Origin: Kribbella jiaozuonensis
GTDB taxonomy: Bacteria > Actinomycetota > Actinomycetes > Propionibacteriales > Kribbellaceae
Length of the DNA: 64,000 nucleotides
Reading direction: 5' to 3'
Assembly: GCF_005233875.1 (NCBI RefSeq)
Contig: NZ_SZPZ01000003.1
Location: forward strand, 1,048,489 to 1,112,488
The stretch's first letter is position 1, and each line of letters opens with the position of its first letter. Below the pieces are notes generated by a model. That model was not told the DNA's origin. It made no database searches and was given only the letters and a program-made list of their open reading frames with translations. A program made the translations under genes and the position numbers. Positions 15,780 to 24,916 of this stretch are shown piece by piece.

Positions 15780-16874
15780 ATGAGTACGGCTGAAGGCGAG
15801 ACCACGACCGAGATGGTCGACTGGCAGCTGGCGACCGGTGTGGCGCGGAAGTTGTTGCGCCCCGGCCCGGCGGTCAGCCGCGCGGAGGCGGACCAGGTGG
15901 TCGCGGAGCTGCGGCAGTTCGCGGCCGAGTCCGAGGGGCACGTACGCGAGTTCACCGGGCTGCAGGCCACGTCGGCCACCGCTCCGGTGGTCATCGTGGA
16001 CCGGCCCGGCTGGGTGCAGGCGAACGCGGACGGCTTCCGGACCGTGCTGCAGCCGCTGGCGGACAAGCTGCGCGAGAAGGCGGACCGGACGACCGGTCTG
16101 TCCTCTGCGGTCGGCTCACGGGTGACGGGGATCGAGGCCGGTGCGCTGCTGGCGTTCCTGTCCTCCCGGGTGCTCGGCCAGTTCGATCCGTTCTACCCGG
16201 CCCAGCCGGACCCGGATCGGCCTCACCTGACCGGTCGGCTGCTGCTCGTGGCACCCAACGTCATGCACGTGGAGACCGAGCTCGACGTCGTACCGCGGGA
16301 CTTCCGGCTGTGGGTGTGTCTGCACGAGGAGACGCACCGGGTGCAGTTCACCGCCGTGCCGTGGCTGCGGGACCACCTGCGGTCCGAGATCGCCCTGTTC
16401 CTGGACCAGGCCGAGCTGGACGCGTCGGCGTACGCCGCGATGTTCCGGGAGGCTGTGCAGCGGCTGGGACGGTCGGTGCGTGGTGAGGCCGAGCTGAGCC
16501 TGGTGGACCTGATGCAGTCGCCGGAGCAGCGTGCGGTGCTGGACCGGCTGACCGCGGTCATGTCGTTGCTGGAGGGCCATGCGGACTTCGTGATGGACGG
16601 GGTCGGCCCGTCGGTCATTCCGACCGTCGAGCACATCCGGTCCAAGTTCACGTCCCGCCGGCAGAGCGGCAATCCGGTGGACCAGCTGCTGAAGCGGCTG
16701 CTCGGGCTGGACGCGAAGCTGCGGCAGTACAAGGACGGTGCGGCGTTCGTACGCCGCGTGGTCGACCAGGTCGGTATGGAGGGCTTCAACCGGGTCTGGA
16801 CCGGCCCGAACACGCTGCCGACCAAGAACGAGATCGCGAACCCCGATGCCTGGGTCGCCCGACTCCACGGCTGA
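15780..16874 (+). CDS. Zinc-dependent metalloprotease (F420-associated family, DUF2342 type)
   Basis: The 364-residue protein carries a zincin HExxH motif (HEETHRVQF, residues 182-186) and a downstream EGHADF at about 265-269, the hallmark of the DUF2342/TIGR03624-TIGR03883 group. Those families were defined by co-occurrence with coenzyme F420 biosynthesis, but their substrate is not known to me. It has no signal peptide, so it should act in the cytoplasm. It is followed seven bases later by tilS, with a 25-base palindrome over the junction. Confidence 0.9.
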   Translation: MSTAEGETTTEMVDWQLATGVARKLLRPGPAVSRAEADQVVAELRQFAAESEGHVREFTGLQATSATAPVVIVDRPGWVQANADGFRTVLQPLADKLREKADRTTGLSSAVGSRVTGIEAGALLAFLSSRVLGQFDPFYPAQPDPDRPHLTGRLLLVAPNVMHVETELDVVPRDFRLWVCLHEETHRVQFTAVPWLRDHLRSEIALFLDQAELDASAYAAMFREAVQRLGRSVRGEAELSLVDLMQSPEQRAVLDRLTAVMSLLEGHADFVMDGVGPSVIPTVEHIRSKFTSRRQSGNPVDQLLKRLLGLDAKLRQYKDGAAFVRRVVDQVGMEGFNRVWTGPNTLPTKNEIANPDAWVARLHG

Positions 16875-16887
16875 GTCAGCCGTGGAG
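16863..16887. repeat. 25-base near-perfect palindrome across stop and start codons
   Basis: The 12-base arm CTCCACGGCTGA (16863-16874) and its exact reverse complement (16876-16887) are separated by one G. The left arm ends with the metalloprotease stop codon, and the right arm contains the GTG start of tilS. In mRNA this would fold into a hairpin holding the tilS start, suggesting translational control or coupling. Confidence 0.6.
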
Positions 16888-17898
16888 GAGTTGGTCGAGC
16901 GCAGACGAGGGAAGCTGCACCCGGCCATAGCTCGCGCCCGGGAGGCCGTCCGGGCGACGTTGGCCGAGCTGCCGCAGGGGACCACGGTGCTGGTCGCCTG
17001 CTCCGGCGGCACGGATTCACTCGCTCTTGCGGCTGCGACCGCCTTCGAGGCGCCCAAGCTCGGCCTGCGCGCCGGAGCGGTCATCGTCGACCACGGCCTA
17101 CAGCCGGACTCCGCCCACGTTGCCGCGACCGCGGCTGAGCAGTGCCGGACGTTAGGGCTCGACCCTGTCCAGGTACGTGCGGTGGAGGTCGGCAGCGACG
17201 GCGGTCCGGAGGCAGCGGCTAGGGCTGCGCGGTACGACGCTCTGCGGGACGCGGCGGACGAGTTGGCAGCGGACGTCGTACTGCTGGCTCACACTCGTGA
17301 CGATCAGGCCGAGACTGTCCTACTGGGGCTGGGACGTGGCTCCGGCGGGCGGTCCCTGGCGGGGATGGCTCCGGCGGTCGGCCGGCTGCGCAGGCCGTTC
17401 CTGGAGGTACCGCGGGCCACAACCGCGGCGGCGTGCATCGCCTCGGGGCTCCGGCCGTGGCATGACCCGCACAACGACGACCCGCAGTACACGCGGGTGC
17501 GGGTGCGGCACGAGGTGCTGCCGGTGCTGGAGGAGGCGCTGGGGCCCGGCGTGGTCGAGGCGCTGGCCCGTACGGCGGGACTGCTCCGGGCGGACGCCGA
17601 TGCGCTCGACCTACTCGCTGCGGACGTTGCCGAGACCGCACTGAGCCGTGCCGAGGGCGAGGTGCGCGCGGACGTCGGCGTACTGACCGATGAGCCCACT
17701 GCGATCCGGACGCGGGTACTGCGGCAGGCCGCGCTGGAAGCCGGTTGCCGGGCCACGGACCTGACCGCGGGGCACGTCGCCGCGGTCGACGCGTTGGTGA
17801 CCGACTGGCGCGGCCAGCGCTGGATCGACCTACCACAGGGCATCCGCGCGATCCGCAAGGGCGGATTCATCATCCTCGGCCCGGATGTGACAGGCTGA
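16882..17898 (+). CDS. tilS: tRNA(Ile)-lysidine synthase
   Basis: The 338-residue enzyme attaches lysine to C34 of the CAU-anticodon tRNA(Ile), so that AUA is read as Ile; the step is essential. The ATP-binding PP-loop is CSGGTDS at residues 40-46, followed by VDHGLQPDS and AHTRDDQAETVL, both conserved in TilS. The C-terminal region is short, as in actinobacteria. GTG 16882 is chosen because it is the first in-frame start after the metalloprotease stop; it lies inside a palindrome. hpt follows six bases after the stop. Confidence 0.94.
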   Translation: MEELVERRRGKLHPAIARAREAVRATLAELPQGTTVLVACSGGTDSLALAAATAFEAPKLGLRAGAVIVDHGLQPDSAHVAATAAEQCRTLGLDPVQVRAVEVGSDGGPEAAARAARYDALRDAADELAADVVLLAHTRDDQAETVLLGLGRGSGGRSLAGMAPAVGRLRRPFLEVPRATTAAACIASGLRPWHDPHNDDPQYTRVRVRHEVLPVLEEALGPGVVEALARTAGLLRADADALDLLAADVAETALSRAEGEVRADVGVLTDEPTAIRTRVLRQAALEAGCRATDLTAGHVAAVDALVTDWRGQRWIDLPQGIRAIRKGGFIILGPDVTG

Positions 17899-17903
17899 CG
17901 GCT

Positions 17904-18455
<552 letters not shown>

Positions 18456-18531
18456 CCGGCTCCCACAAGGCAGACTTGGTGACGGCCTGTACAACGGGTC
18501 GTACTGTCCTTTGGTGACCCTCGTGCTGTGT

Positions 18532-18552
18532 TGTCTTGTGCGACACGAGACA
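18532..18552. repeat. Imperfect inverted repeat upstream of ftsH
   Basis: In the 175-base gap before ftsH, TGTCT (18532-18536) and AGACA (18548-18552) flank an inner GTG/CAC pairing, giving about eight of nine matched positions plus one wobble. It lies about 80 bases before the start codon, near the expected promoter. No regulator can be named. Confidence 0.3.
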
Positions 18553-18603
18553 CTTGGACTGGTATTACCGTCACAAGCCCGCCACATCCGGGCCTGCCGA
18601 GCT

Positions 18604-18627
18604 AGGAGGGACGGGGCCTAGGCCCCG
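18604..18627 (+). promoter_or_regulatory. Unusual ftsH ribosome site with palindrome before the start
   Basis: AGGAGGG (18604-18610) is a strong Shine-Dalgarno, but ATG 18631 is 20 bases further on. The gap holds an exact 16-base palindrome, CGGGGCCTAGGCCCCG (18612-18627). The frame is closed upstream by TAG at 18619-18621, so no earlier start exists. If the palindrome folds, it brings the ribosome site near the start, so translation may depend on RNA folding. Confidence 0.6.
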
Positions 18628-18630
18628 ATC

Positions 18631-20670
18631 ATGGACGTGAAGCGCATCTTCCGCGGACCCCTGTTCTGGATCGTCGTCGCCTTCCTGGGCGTTCTGGTGA
18701 TCGGGCAGCTCCTGACCGGCTCGACCGGGTACAAGACCGAAGCCACCGGCCAGGTCGTCCAGCTGATCCAGCAGGCCAAGTCGTCGAGCGACAAGACGAT
18801 CAAGTCGGTGACGCTGATCGACCCCGACCAGGAGATCCGGGTCGAGAAGACCGACGGCACCAAGCTCCGGGCGCACTGGGTCGACGGCCAGGCCGAGACG
18901 CTGGGCACCGACCTGCAGTCCCTGTTCCAGGACGGCAAGATCGAGCGGTACGACGTCGAGAACCCGAAGCCGAGCTTCATCGGCCAGGTGTTCTCCACGC
19001 TGATCCCGTTCCTGCTGATCGCGGTGGTCTTCATCTTCTTGATGAACTCGATGCAGGGCGGCGGCTCGCGGGTGATGAGCTTCGCCAAGTCGAAGGCCAA
19101 GCTGATCACCAAGGACACCCCGAAGACCACGTTCGCCGACGTCGCGGGCTGTGACGAGGCGGTCGAGGAGCTCGGCGAGATCAAGGAGTTCCTGCAGGAG
19201 CCCGGGAAGTTCCAGGCGGTCGGCGCGAAGATCCCGAAGGGCGTGCTGCTCTACGGCCAGCCCGGTACCGGTAAGACGCTGCTGGCCCGCGCGGTCGCCG
19301 GCGAGGCGGGTGTGCCGTTCTACTCGATCTCCGGTTCGGACTTCGTCGAGATGTTCGTCGGTGTCGGTGCCTCCCGGGTCCGCGACCTGTTCGAGCAGGC
19401 CAAGACGAACGCCCCGGCGATCGTGTTCATCGACGAGATCGACGCCGTCGGCCGGCACCGTGGTGCGGGCCTCGGCGGTGGTCACGACGAGCGCGAGCAG
19501 ACGCTGAACCAGCTGCTGGTCGAGATGGACGGCTTCGACGTCCGCGGCGGTGTGATCCTGATCGCGGCCACCAACCGGCCCGACGTGCTCGACCCGGCGC
19601 TGCTGCGCCCGGGCCGGTTCGACCGGCAGATCGCCGTCGACGCGCCGGACCTGCCCGGTCGGACGCAGATCCTCAAGGTCCACTCCCGCGGCAAGCCGAT
19701 GGCGCCGGACGTCGACCTGACCGCGGTCGCCCGCCGTACTCCGGGTATGACCGGCGCCGACCTGGCCAACGTGCTGAACGAGGCGGCCCTGCTGACCGCC
19801 CGGTCGAACGCGCAGGTCATCGACAACCGCGCGCTGGACGAGGCGATCGACCGCGTGATCGCCGGCCCGCAGCGCCGTACCCGCCTGATGTCGGACAAGG
19901 AGAAGGTGCTCACCGCGTACCACGAAGGTGGACACGCGCTGGTCGCCGCGGCCCTGCCGCACTCCGACCCGGTGCAGAAGGTGACGATCCTGCCGCGTGG
20001 CCGCGCGCTCGGCTACACGATGGTGATGCCGGACGAGGACAAGTACTCGACCACCCGGTCGGAGATGCTGGACAAGCTGGCCTACATGCTCGGTGGCCGC
20101 GCGGCCGAGGAGATGGTCTTCCACGACCCGACCACCGGCGCGAGCAACGACATCGAGAAGGCGTCGGCGCTGGCCCGGGCGATGGTCACGCAGTACGGCA
20201 TGACCGAGCGGCTGGGCGCGATCAAGTTCGGCCAGGACAGCAGCGAGCCGTTCCTCGGCCGTGACTTCGGCAGCCAGCGGAACTACTCCGAGGAGATCGC
20301 GGCCGCGGTCGACGAGGAGGTCGGCAAGCTGATCCTGAACGCGCACCAGGAGGCCTTCGACATCCTGGTCGAGAACCGCGCGGTCCTGGACCACCTGGTC
20401 GAGGAGCTGCTCGAGAAGGAGACGCTGGACAAGCACCAGATCGCGCGGATCTTCGAGCCGGTGATCATGCGGGAGCGGCGGCCGGCCTGGACCGGCTCGT
20501 CCACCCGGGTGCCGTCGGACCAGCCGCCGGTGATGCCGACCGGCAGCAACGGCCGCGCCGAGCAGAACGGTTCGCTGCACGACGTACTGCCGGGCGGCTC
20601 GGTCGGTCCGGACGAGGCCATCCGGCCGACGGACTACGGCAGCGGGCCGACCCCGCCGAACAAGCAGTAG
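18631..20670 (+). CDS. ftsH: ATP-dependent zinc metalloprotease FtsH
   Basis: The 679-residue membrane AAA+ protease degrades unassembled membrane proteins and some regulators. Two membrane helices (about residues 8-27 and 117-137) flank an extracytoplasmic domain. The AAA module has Walker A GQPGTGKTLL, Walker B IVFIDEIDAVG and the second-region-of-homology ATNRPDVLDPALLRPGRFDR. The protease zinc site is HEGGH at 431-435. The C-terminus has a long disordered, Pro/Ser-rich tail (from about 620), typical of actinobacteria. Its leader is unusual (see 18604-18627). Confidence 0.98.
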   Translation: MDVKRIFRGPLFWIVVAFLGVLVIGQLLTGSTGYKTEATGQVVQLIQQAKSSSDKTIKSVTLIDPDQEIRVEKTDGTKLRAHWVDGQAETLGTDLQSLFQDGKIERYDVENPKPSFIGQVFSTLIPFLLIAVVFIFLMNSMQGGGSRVMSFAKSKAKLITKDTPKTTFADVAGCDEAVEELGEIKEFLQEPGKFQAVGAKIPKGVLLYGQPGTGKTLLARAVAGEAGVPFYSISGSDFVEMFVGVGASRVRDLFEQAKTNAPAIVFIDEIDAVGRHRGAGLGGGHDEREQTLNQLLVEMDGFDVRGGVILIAATNRPDVLDPALLRPGRFDRQIAVDAPDLPGRTQILKVHSRGKPMAPDVDLTAVARRTPGMTGADLANVLNEAALLTARSNAQVIDNRALDEAIDRVIAGPQRRTRLMSDKEKVLTAYHEGGHALVAAALPHSDPVQKVTILPRGRALGYTMVMPDEDKYSTTRSEMLDKLAYMLGGRAAEEMVFHDPTTGASNDIEKASALARAMVTQYGMTERLGAIKFGQDSSEPFLGRDFGSQRNYSEEIAAAVDEEVGKLILNAHQEAFDILVENRAVLDHLVEELLEKETLDKHQIARIFEPVIMRERRPAWTGSSTRVPSDQPPVMPTGSNGRAEQNGSLHDVLPGGSVGPDEAIRPTDYGSGPTPPNKQ

Positions 20671-20680
20671 CAACAACTCG

Positions 20681-20715
20681 AGCGCCGCCACCCATCGGGT
20701 GGCGGCGCTGCTGTT
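20681..20715 (+). terminator. Hairpin terminator after ftsH
   Basis: Arms at 20681-20693 (AGCGCCGCCACCC) and 20697-20709 pair perfectly over 13 bases with a three-base loop, 11 bases after the ftsH stop. The T-run is weak (CTGTTTA), so termination may be partial, with some readthrough into folE. Confidence 0.6.
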
Positions 20716-20727
20716 TACAGTGGCCGG

Positions 20728-21300
20728 ATGACCTCACCGAATTTCGACCACGAGCGGGCGGCACGCGCCGTACGGGAGCTGCTGTTCGCGATCGGGGAGG
20801 ACCCGGACCGCGAAGGGCTGCGGGACACCCCGGACCGGGTGGCCCGCTCGTACGCCGAGATCACCGCGGGCCTCGGTCAGACCGCCGAGGACGTGCTGAC
20901 GACCACGTTCGCGCTGGAGCACGATGAGATGGTGCTGGTGAAGGACATCGAGGTCTGGAGTCTGTGTGAGCACCACCTGGTCCCGTTCACCGGCGTCGCG
21001 CACGTCGGGTACATCCCGAGCCGGGACGGCCGCATCACCGGACTGTCGAAGCTGGCCCGACTGGTCGACGTGTACGCGAAACGACCGCAGATCCAGGAAC
21101 GGCTGACCACTCAGGTCGCCGAATCGCTGGTCGAGATCCTCGAACCGCGCGGCGTGATCGTGGTGATCGAGTGCGAACACCTGTGCATGACCATGCGAGG
21201 TGTCCGGAAACCGGGCGCGAAGACGATCACCTCCGCGGTCCGCGGCCAGTTGCGCAACCCGGTCACCCGCGCGGAGGCGATGAGCCTGATCGTCGGCTGA
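20728..21300 (+). CDS. folE: GTP cyclohydrolase I
   Basis: The 190-residue enzyme makes 7,8-dihydroneopterin triphosphate from GTP, the first step of folate synthesis. The zinc-site motifs are SLCEHHLVPFTG and IECEHLCMTMRG, and LSKLARLVDVYAKRPQIQERLT is the conserved central helix region. The length is normal for the type I decamer. It stands just after ftsH and ahead of folP, folB and folK, which supply later steps of the same pathway. Confidence 0.97.
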   Translation: MTSPNFDHERAARAVRELLFAIGEDPDREGLRDTPDRVARSYAEITAGLGQTAEDVLTTTFALEHDEMVLVKDIEVWSLCEHHLVPFTGVAHVGYIPSRDGRITGLSKLARLVDVYAKRPQIQERLTTQVAESLVEILEPRGVIVVIECEHLCMTMRGVRKPGAKTITSAVRGQLRNPVTRAEAMSLIVG

Positions 21301-21433
21301 GCCGTAGCCCCGGGACCCCTGACTTCGTTGGAGTTTAGGAGTCCGGCACTATGGACATTCTGTCGCTGAGCGTTTACTTTCCGTAGTGGCACTCGGCCAA
21401 CGGGGACCAGAGTGCCGGTGTGAGGAGGACAGG

Positions 21434-22567
21434 ATGTCGGGGCGTTTCCGGGTCGGCGCCGCATTGGCCGGGGTCGTCGTCCTGACGGCCGGCGGGCTGG
21501 TCGCGGCCAACTGGGCCACCGCGGACACGCGGACCAAGACCCCGCAGAAGACCACCCAGAAGCAGACCGAGGATCCGCTGGTCGCGGAGACCCTGGAGTC
21601 GCAGCTCGGGTCCGACTCGGGTGTGGTGGGCAGCTATTACGACAACGGCGAGCTGATCGTCGCCGTGTCCGATCTCGCGACCGCGCAGCTGGTCCGCCAG
21701 ATCGGTGCGATCCCGCGCCTGGTCCGCTTCACCGCCCGCCAGCTGAACGCCGTACAGGGCGAACTGAACAAGCTGGCCATGACGTCCAGCGCCGGCAAGG
21801 TGCGCTCGTGGTACGTCGATCCCGTCTCGGGGACCGTGGTCGTCTCGGTGCCGAAGGGTGCACACGACTCGATCACCAACCGGTTCCTGTCCCGCGCCGT
21901 GGCGAACGGCGAGCGGGTGACGGTCCGCCAGGTGGTGGGGACGATCCGCCCGACCGCGGACGACTTCAGCCTGCGCGGCGGCGTACAGGTCGACAAGAAC
22001 ACCGGGTACGTCTGCTCGCTCGGCTTCAACGCCCGGACCCGCAAGGGCAACCGGATCTTCCTGACCGCGGGCCACTGCACGGCGGGCAAGCCGTCGTTCT
22101 CCCGGAACGGATACATCCTCGGCAACACGTACACCTCGAGCTTCCCGGGCAACGACTTCGGCTCGGTCGGCGTGATCGAGGGCTGGGACCAGCAGGGGTA
22201 CGTCGAGGGCTGGGGCGCCGGCAACGTCGCGGTCAAGGGGCTCGCGGACGCCACCGTCGGATCGACGCTGTGCAAGTCGGGGAAGAGCACCGGCTGGACC
22301 TGCGGGCGGATCGTCGCGAAGAACGTCACGGTGAACTACGGCAACAACCGGATCGTCCGCGGCCTGTTCCAGCACACCGCCTGCGTGGAGGCGGGCGACT
22401 CCGGCGGCGCAAACATGACCGGCAACTATGCGCAGGGCATCACCAGCGGCGCGGCCCTGCTCAACGGCCAGTGCCTGGAGAAGTCAGGCCAGACCAACGA
22501 GTCGTACTCGCAGCCCATCGCCGAGGTTCTGCAGTCCACCCAGTCCCGCCTGATCCTCGCCAACTGA
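21434..22567 (+). CDS. Secreted S1 family serine peptidase (streptogrisin/alpha-lytic type)
   Basis: The 377-residue protein has an N-terminal hydrophobic export segment (VGAALAGVVVLTAGGLVAANWATA) and a propeptide of about 150 residues. A chymotrypsin-fold protease domain follows with His214 (FLTAGHCTA), Asp241 (GNDFGSVG) and Ser323 (EAGDSGGANMTG). Paired cysteines near the His and Ser fit the disulfides of this group. The propeptide probably acts as folding chaperone, as in alpha-lytic protease. ATG 21434 has a GAGGAGGA ribosome site. It interrupts the folE-folP spacing and probably has its own promoter. Confidence 0.93.
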   Translation: MSGRFRVGAALAGVVVLTAGGLVAANWATADTRTKTPQKTTQKQTEDPLVAETLESQLGSDSGVVGSYYDNGELIVAVSDLATAQLVRQIGAIPRLVRFTARQLNAVQGELNKLAMTSSAGKVRSWYVDPVSGTVVVSVPKGAHDSITNRFLSRAVANGERVTVRQVVGTIRPTADDFSLRGGVQVDKNTGYVCSLGFNARTRKGNRIFLTAGHCTAGKPSFSRNGYILGNTYTSSFPGNDFGSVGVIEGWDQQGYVEGWGAGNVAVKGLADATVGSTLCKSGKSTGWTCGRIVAKNVTVNYGNNRIVRGLFQHTACVEAGDSGGANMTGNYAQGITSGAALLNGQCLEKSGQTNESYSQPIAEVLQSTQSRLILAN

Positions 22568-22636
22568 GCCCAGCCGAGCTGCTGCCGGCAGAAATGTGCG
22601 GCTGGTTGCTGGACTGGGGGATGCGCCTACTACGGT

Positions 22637-23500
22637 GTGTGGGTGGGAAACGGATCGCGGGTTCACGTGGACGGGTTGCCGGTCGTCGACCGGTGTCTGG
22701 TCATGGGCGTTGTGAACGTGACGCCGGACTCGTTCTCGGACGGGGGCGAGTGGTTCGAGCCGGCCGCGGCGATCAAGCACGGGCGCGAGTTGCTGGCCGA
22801 GGGCGCCGACCTGCTGGACGTCGGCGGCGAGTCGACCCGGCCGGGTGCTGTCCGGCCGTCGCCGGAGGAAGAGATCCGTCGCGTCCTCCCGGTGATCGAG
22901 ACGCTCGCGGCCGAAGGCGCGATCATCTCCGTCGACACGATGCGGGCCGGGGTCGCGGAGCTGATGCTCGACGCCGGCGCCACGATGATCAACGACGTCT
23001 CCGGCGGGCAGGCCGATCCGGACATGCTGGCGCTCGTCGCCGAGCGCAAGACGCCGTACCTGTGCATGCACTGGCGCGGGCACTCGATCGACATGCAGAA
23101 CCGGGCCGAGTACGACGATGTGGTCGCCGAGGTCATCGTCGAACTGGGCGAGCGGCTCGACGTACTGCGGCAGGCCGGCATCGATCTGAACCGGGTCGCG
23201 CTCGACCCCGGGCTCGGTTTCGCGAAGAACGCGAACCACAACTGGGAGATCCTTCGCCGGTTGCGGGAATTCGCCGTACTGGAAAGACCGTTGCTCATCG
23301 GTGCGTCCCGGAAGACGTTCCTCGGTAGGCTGCTCGCCGACGAGCAGACCGGCGAACCCAGACCGGCCGTACGACGAGACGATGCGAGCGTGGCCGTGAC
23401 CGCCCTGGCCGCCGCAGCTGGTGCCTGGTGTGTCCGGGCGCACGCGGTGGCGCCGAACGCGGACGCGGTCCGGGTGGCGAAGAGATGGGGAACGGTATGA
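22637..23500 (+). CDS. folP: Dihydropteroate synthase
   Basis: The 287-residue TIM-barrel enzyme joins p-aminobenzoate to dihydropterin pyrophosphate and is the sulfonamide target. Signatures are MGVVNVTPDSFSDGG (about residues 23-37), DVGGESTRPGA and LDPGLGFAKN, with LLIGASRKTFLG near the end. The start is GTG 22637; another GTG six bases on is possible. It overlaps the next gene by four bases (ATGA) and leads a tightly packed folP-NTF2-folB-folK-DUF3180 operon. Confidence 0.97.
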   Translation: MWVGNGSRVHVDGLPVVDRCLVMGVVNVTPDSFSDGGEWFEPAAAIKHGRELLAEGADLLDVGGESTRPGAVRPSPEEEIRRVLPVIETLAAEGAIISVDTMRAGVAELMLDAGATMINDVSGGQADPDMLALVAERKTPYLCMHWRGHSIDMQNRAEYDDVVAEVIVELGERLDVLRQAGIDLNRVALDPGLGFAKNANHNWEILRRLREFAVLERPLLIGASRKTFLGRLLADEQTGEPRPAVRRDDASVAVTALAAAAGAWCVRAHAVAPNADAVRVAKRWGTV

Positions 23501-23973
23501 CGGACGGACCGCGGCAGGGCACCGGTGGCGATGGTGCACGCGGTGCCACCGTCGAGGACGTCGTACTGAATGCGAACACCGCGTTCTACAACGCGTTCGA
23601 GGCCGGCGACCTGGACCTGATGGCGGCCGTCTGGCTGCCGGAGCCGGATCCGGTCTGCATCCACCCCGGCAACGCGGCGATCTCCGGGTACGCCGAGATG
23701 ATGCGGGCCTGGGCGATGATCTTCGCGAACACGCCGTACATCCAGTTCTTCCTGACCGATGTGCAGGTCCGGGTAGATGAAGACGTGGCATACGTCACGT
23801 GTACGGAGAATGTCCTGTCCTCGGGTGAGGGTGCCCCCGAGGACGGCTTCGCCGGTGGCAAGGCGCTCGCCACGAACGTTTTCCGTCGAACTTCTAGCGG
23901 CTGGCGGTTGTGGATCCACCATGCCTCCCCGGTACTGTCGTCGTCTGGGGGCCGACAGGAGGAGGCGGAATGA
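23497..23973 (+). CDS. SnoaL/NTF2-fold protein of the folate operon
   Basis: The 158-residue protein has the cone-shaped NTF2-like fold seen in the SnoaL_3 family (ANTAFYNAFEAGDLDLMAAVWLPEPDPVCIHPG, then WRLWIHHASPV). I chose ATG 23497, which overlaps the folP stop (ATGA); an in-frame ATG at 23485 is possible. It also overlaps folB by four bases, so it is translated in step with two folate enzymes. Its function is unknown. The consistent place between folP and folB in actinomycetes suggests a pterin-related role, but that is inference. Confidence 0.87.
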   Translation: MTDGPRQGTGGDGARGATVEDVVLNANTAFYNAFEAGDLDLMAAVWLPEPDPVCIHPGNAAISGYAEMMRAWAMIFANTPYIQFFLTDVQVRVDEDVAYVTCTENVLSSGEGAPEDGFAGGKALATNVFRRTSSGWRLWIHHASPVLSSSGGRQEEAE

Positions 23974-24362
23974 GCGGTCCCGTTGTGATTCCTCCTGATG
24001 TGATCGAGATCCGGGGCATCCGCGGTTTCGGGCGCCACGGGGTGTTCGAGCACGAGCGGGCCGACGGACAGGAGTTCGTCGTGGATGTCCGGCTGGAGCT
24101 GGACACCCGGGCCGCGGCGGCCTCCGACGACCTGGCCGACACCGTGAACTACGGGGTGGTGGCCGAGCAGGTGCACGCCGCGATCGAGACCGACCCGGTA
24201 GACCTGATCGAGACCCTCGCCCAGCGCATCGCCGATCTCTGCCTCGCCGACAAGCGGGTGACAGCGACGGCGGTCACCATCCACAAACCCTCGGCGCCGA
24301 TCTCGGTGCCGTTCGACGACGTTGTCCTGACCGTGCAGCGCAGAGCCGGAGAATCCTCGTGA
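23970..24362 (+). CDS. folB: Dihydroneopterin aldolase
   Basis: The 130-residue enzyme converts dihydroneopterin to 6-hydroxymethyl-dihydropterin and glycolaldehyde. Sequence features are IEIRGIRGFGRHGVFEHERADGQEF, which holds the substrate-binding Glu, the YGVVAEQV segment, and ETLAQRIADLCL with VTIHKPSAPI at the end. The start ATG 23970 overlaps the preceding stop, and GTGA at 24359 couples it to folK. Confidence 0.96.
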   Translation: MSGPVVIPPDVIEIRGIRGFGRHGVFEHERADGQEFVVDVRLELDTRAAAASDDLADTVNYGVVAEQVHAAIETDPVDLIETLAQRIADLCLADKRVTATAVTIHKPSAPISVPFDDVVLTVQRRAGESS

Positions 24363-24916
24363 CTGAGACCCCTAGTCCCCACGTCATCGACGCGGACACC
24401 CTGAGCGGTGGTCTGAAGCCGATCCGCCAGCTGATCCTGTCGCTCGGCAGCAACCTCGGCGACCGTGAGGCGAACCTGCAGGGCGCGGTCGATGCGCTGC
24501 GGGACACCCCGGACGTCGTGGTGGTCGAGGTCTCACCGGTGTACGAGACCCAGCCGATCGGCGGTCCGGACGAGTCCGGCCCGTACCTGAACATCGTCCT
24601 GCTCGCCGACACCACGCTGAACGTCGACCTACTGCTCGAGCGGGCGCAGGCGATCGAGCAGGCGTTCGGCCGGGAGCGCAGCGTGCCGGGCGCGCCGCGG
24701 ACCCTCGACGTCGACCTGATCACCTACGGGCAGAAGACGATCGAGACCGAGGAGCTGACGATCCCGCACCCGCGGGCGCACGAGCGTGCGTTCGTGCTTG
24801 CGCCCTGGCTCGACATCGAGCGGGACGCCGTCCTCCCGGGCCACGGCCCGGTCTCTGAGCTGCTGGCCAAGGTCGGGACCGACGGCGTGACCAAGCTCGA
24901 CATCGAGCTGCAGTAG
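24359..24916 (+). CDS. folK: HPPK, 6-hydroxymethyl-dihydropterin pyrophosphokinase
   Basis: The 185-residue enzyme transfers pyrophosphate from ATP to hydroxymethyl-dihydropterin, making the FolP substrate. The motifs are LILSLGSNLGDREANL, VSPVYETQPIGGPD and the signature RTLDVDLITYG with IPHPRAHERAFVLAPW. It has an N-terminal extension of about 24 residues before the core. The GTG start overlaps the folB stop, and the stop shares one base with the next start. Confidence 0.96.
   Translation: MTETPSPHVIDADTLSGGLKPIRQLILSLGSNLGDREANLQGAVDALRDTPDVVVVEVSPVYETQPIGGPDESGPYLNIVLLADTTLNVDLLLERAQAIEQAFGRERSVPGAPRTLDVDLITYGQKTIETEELTIPHPRAHERAFVLAPWLDIERDAVLPGHGPVSELLAKVGTDGVTKLDIELQ

Noticed and set aside
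18571..20691. Long antisense reading frame opposite ftsH
   Set aside because: It mirrors a certain gene; the open frame is a by-product of GC-rich third positions, and its translation is low-complexity Arg/Val/Asp text.
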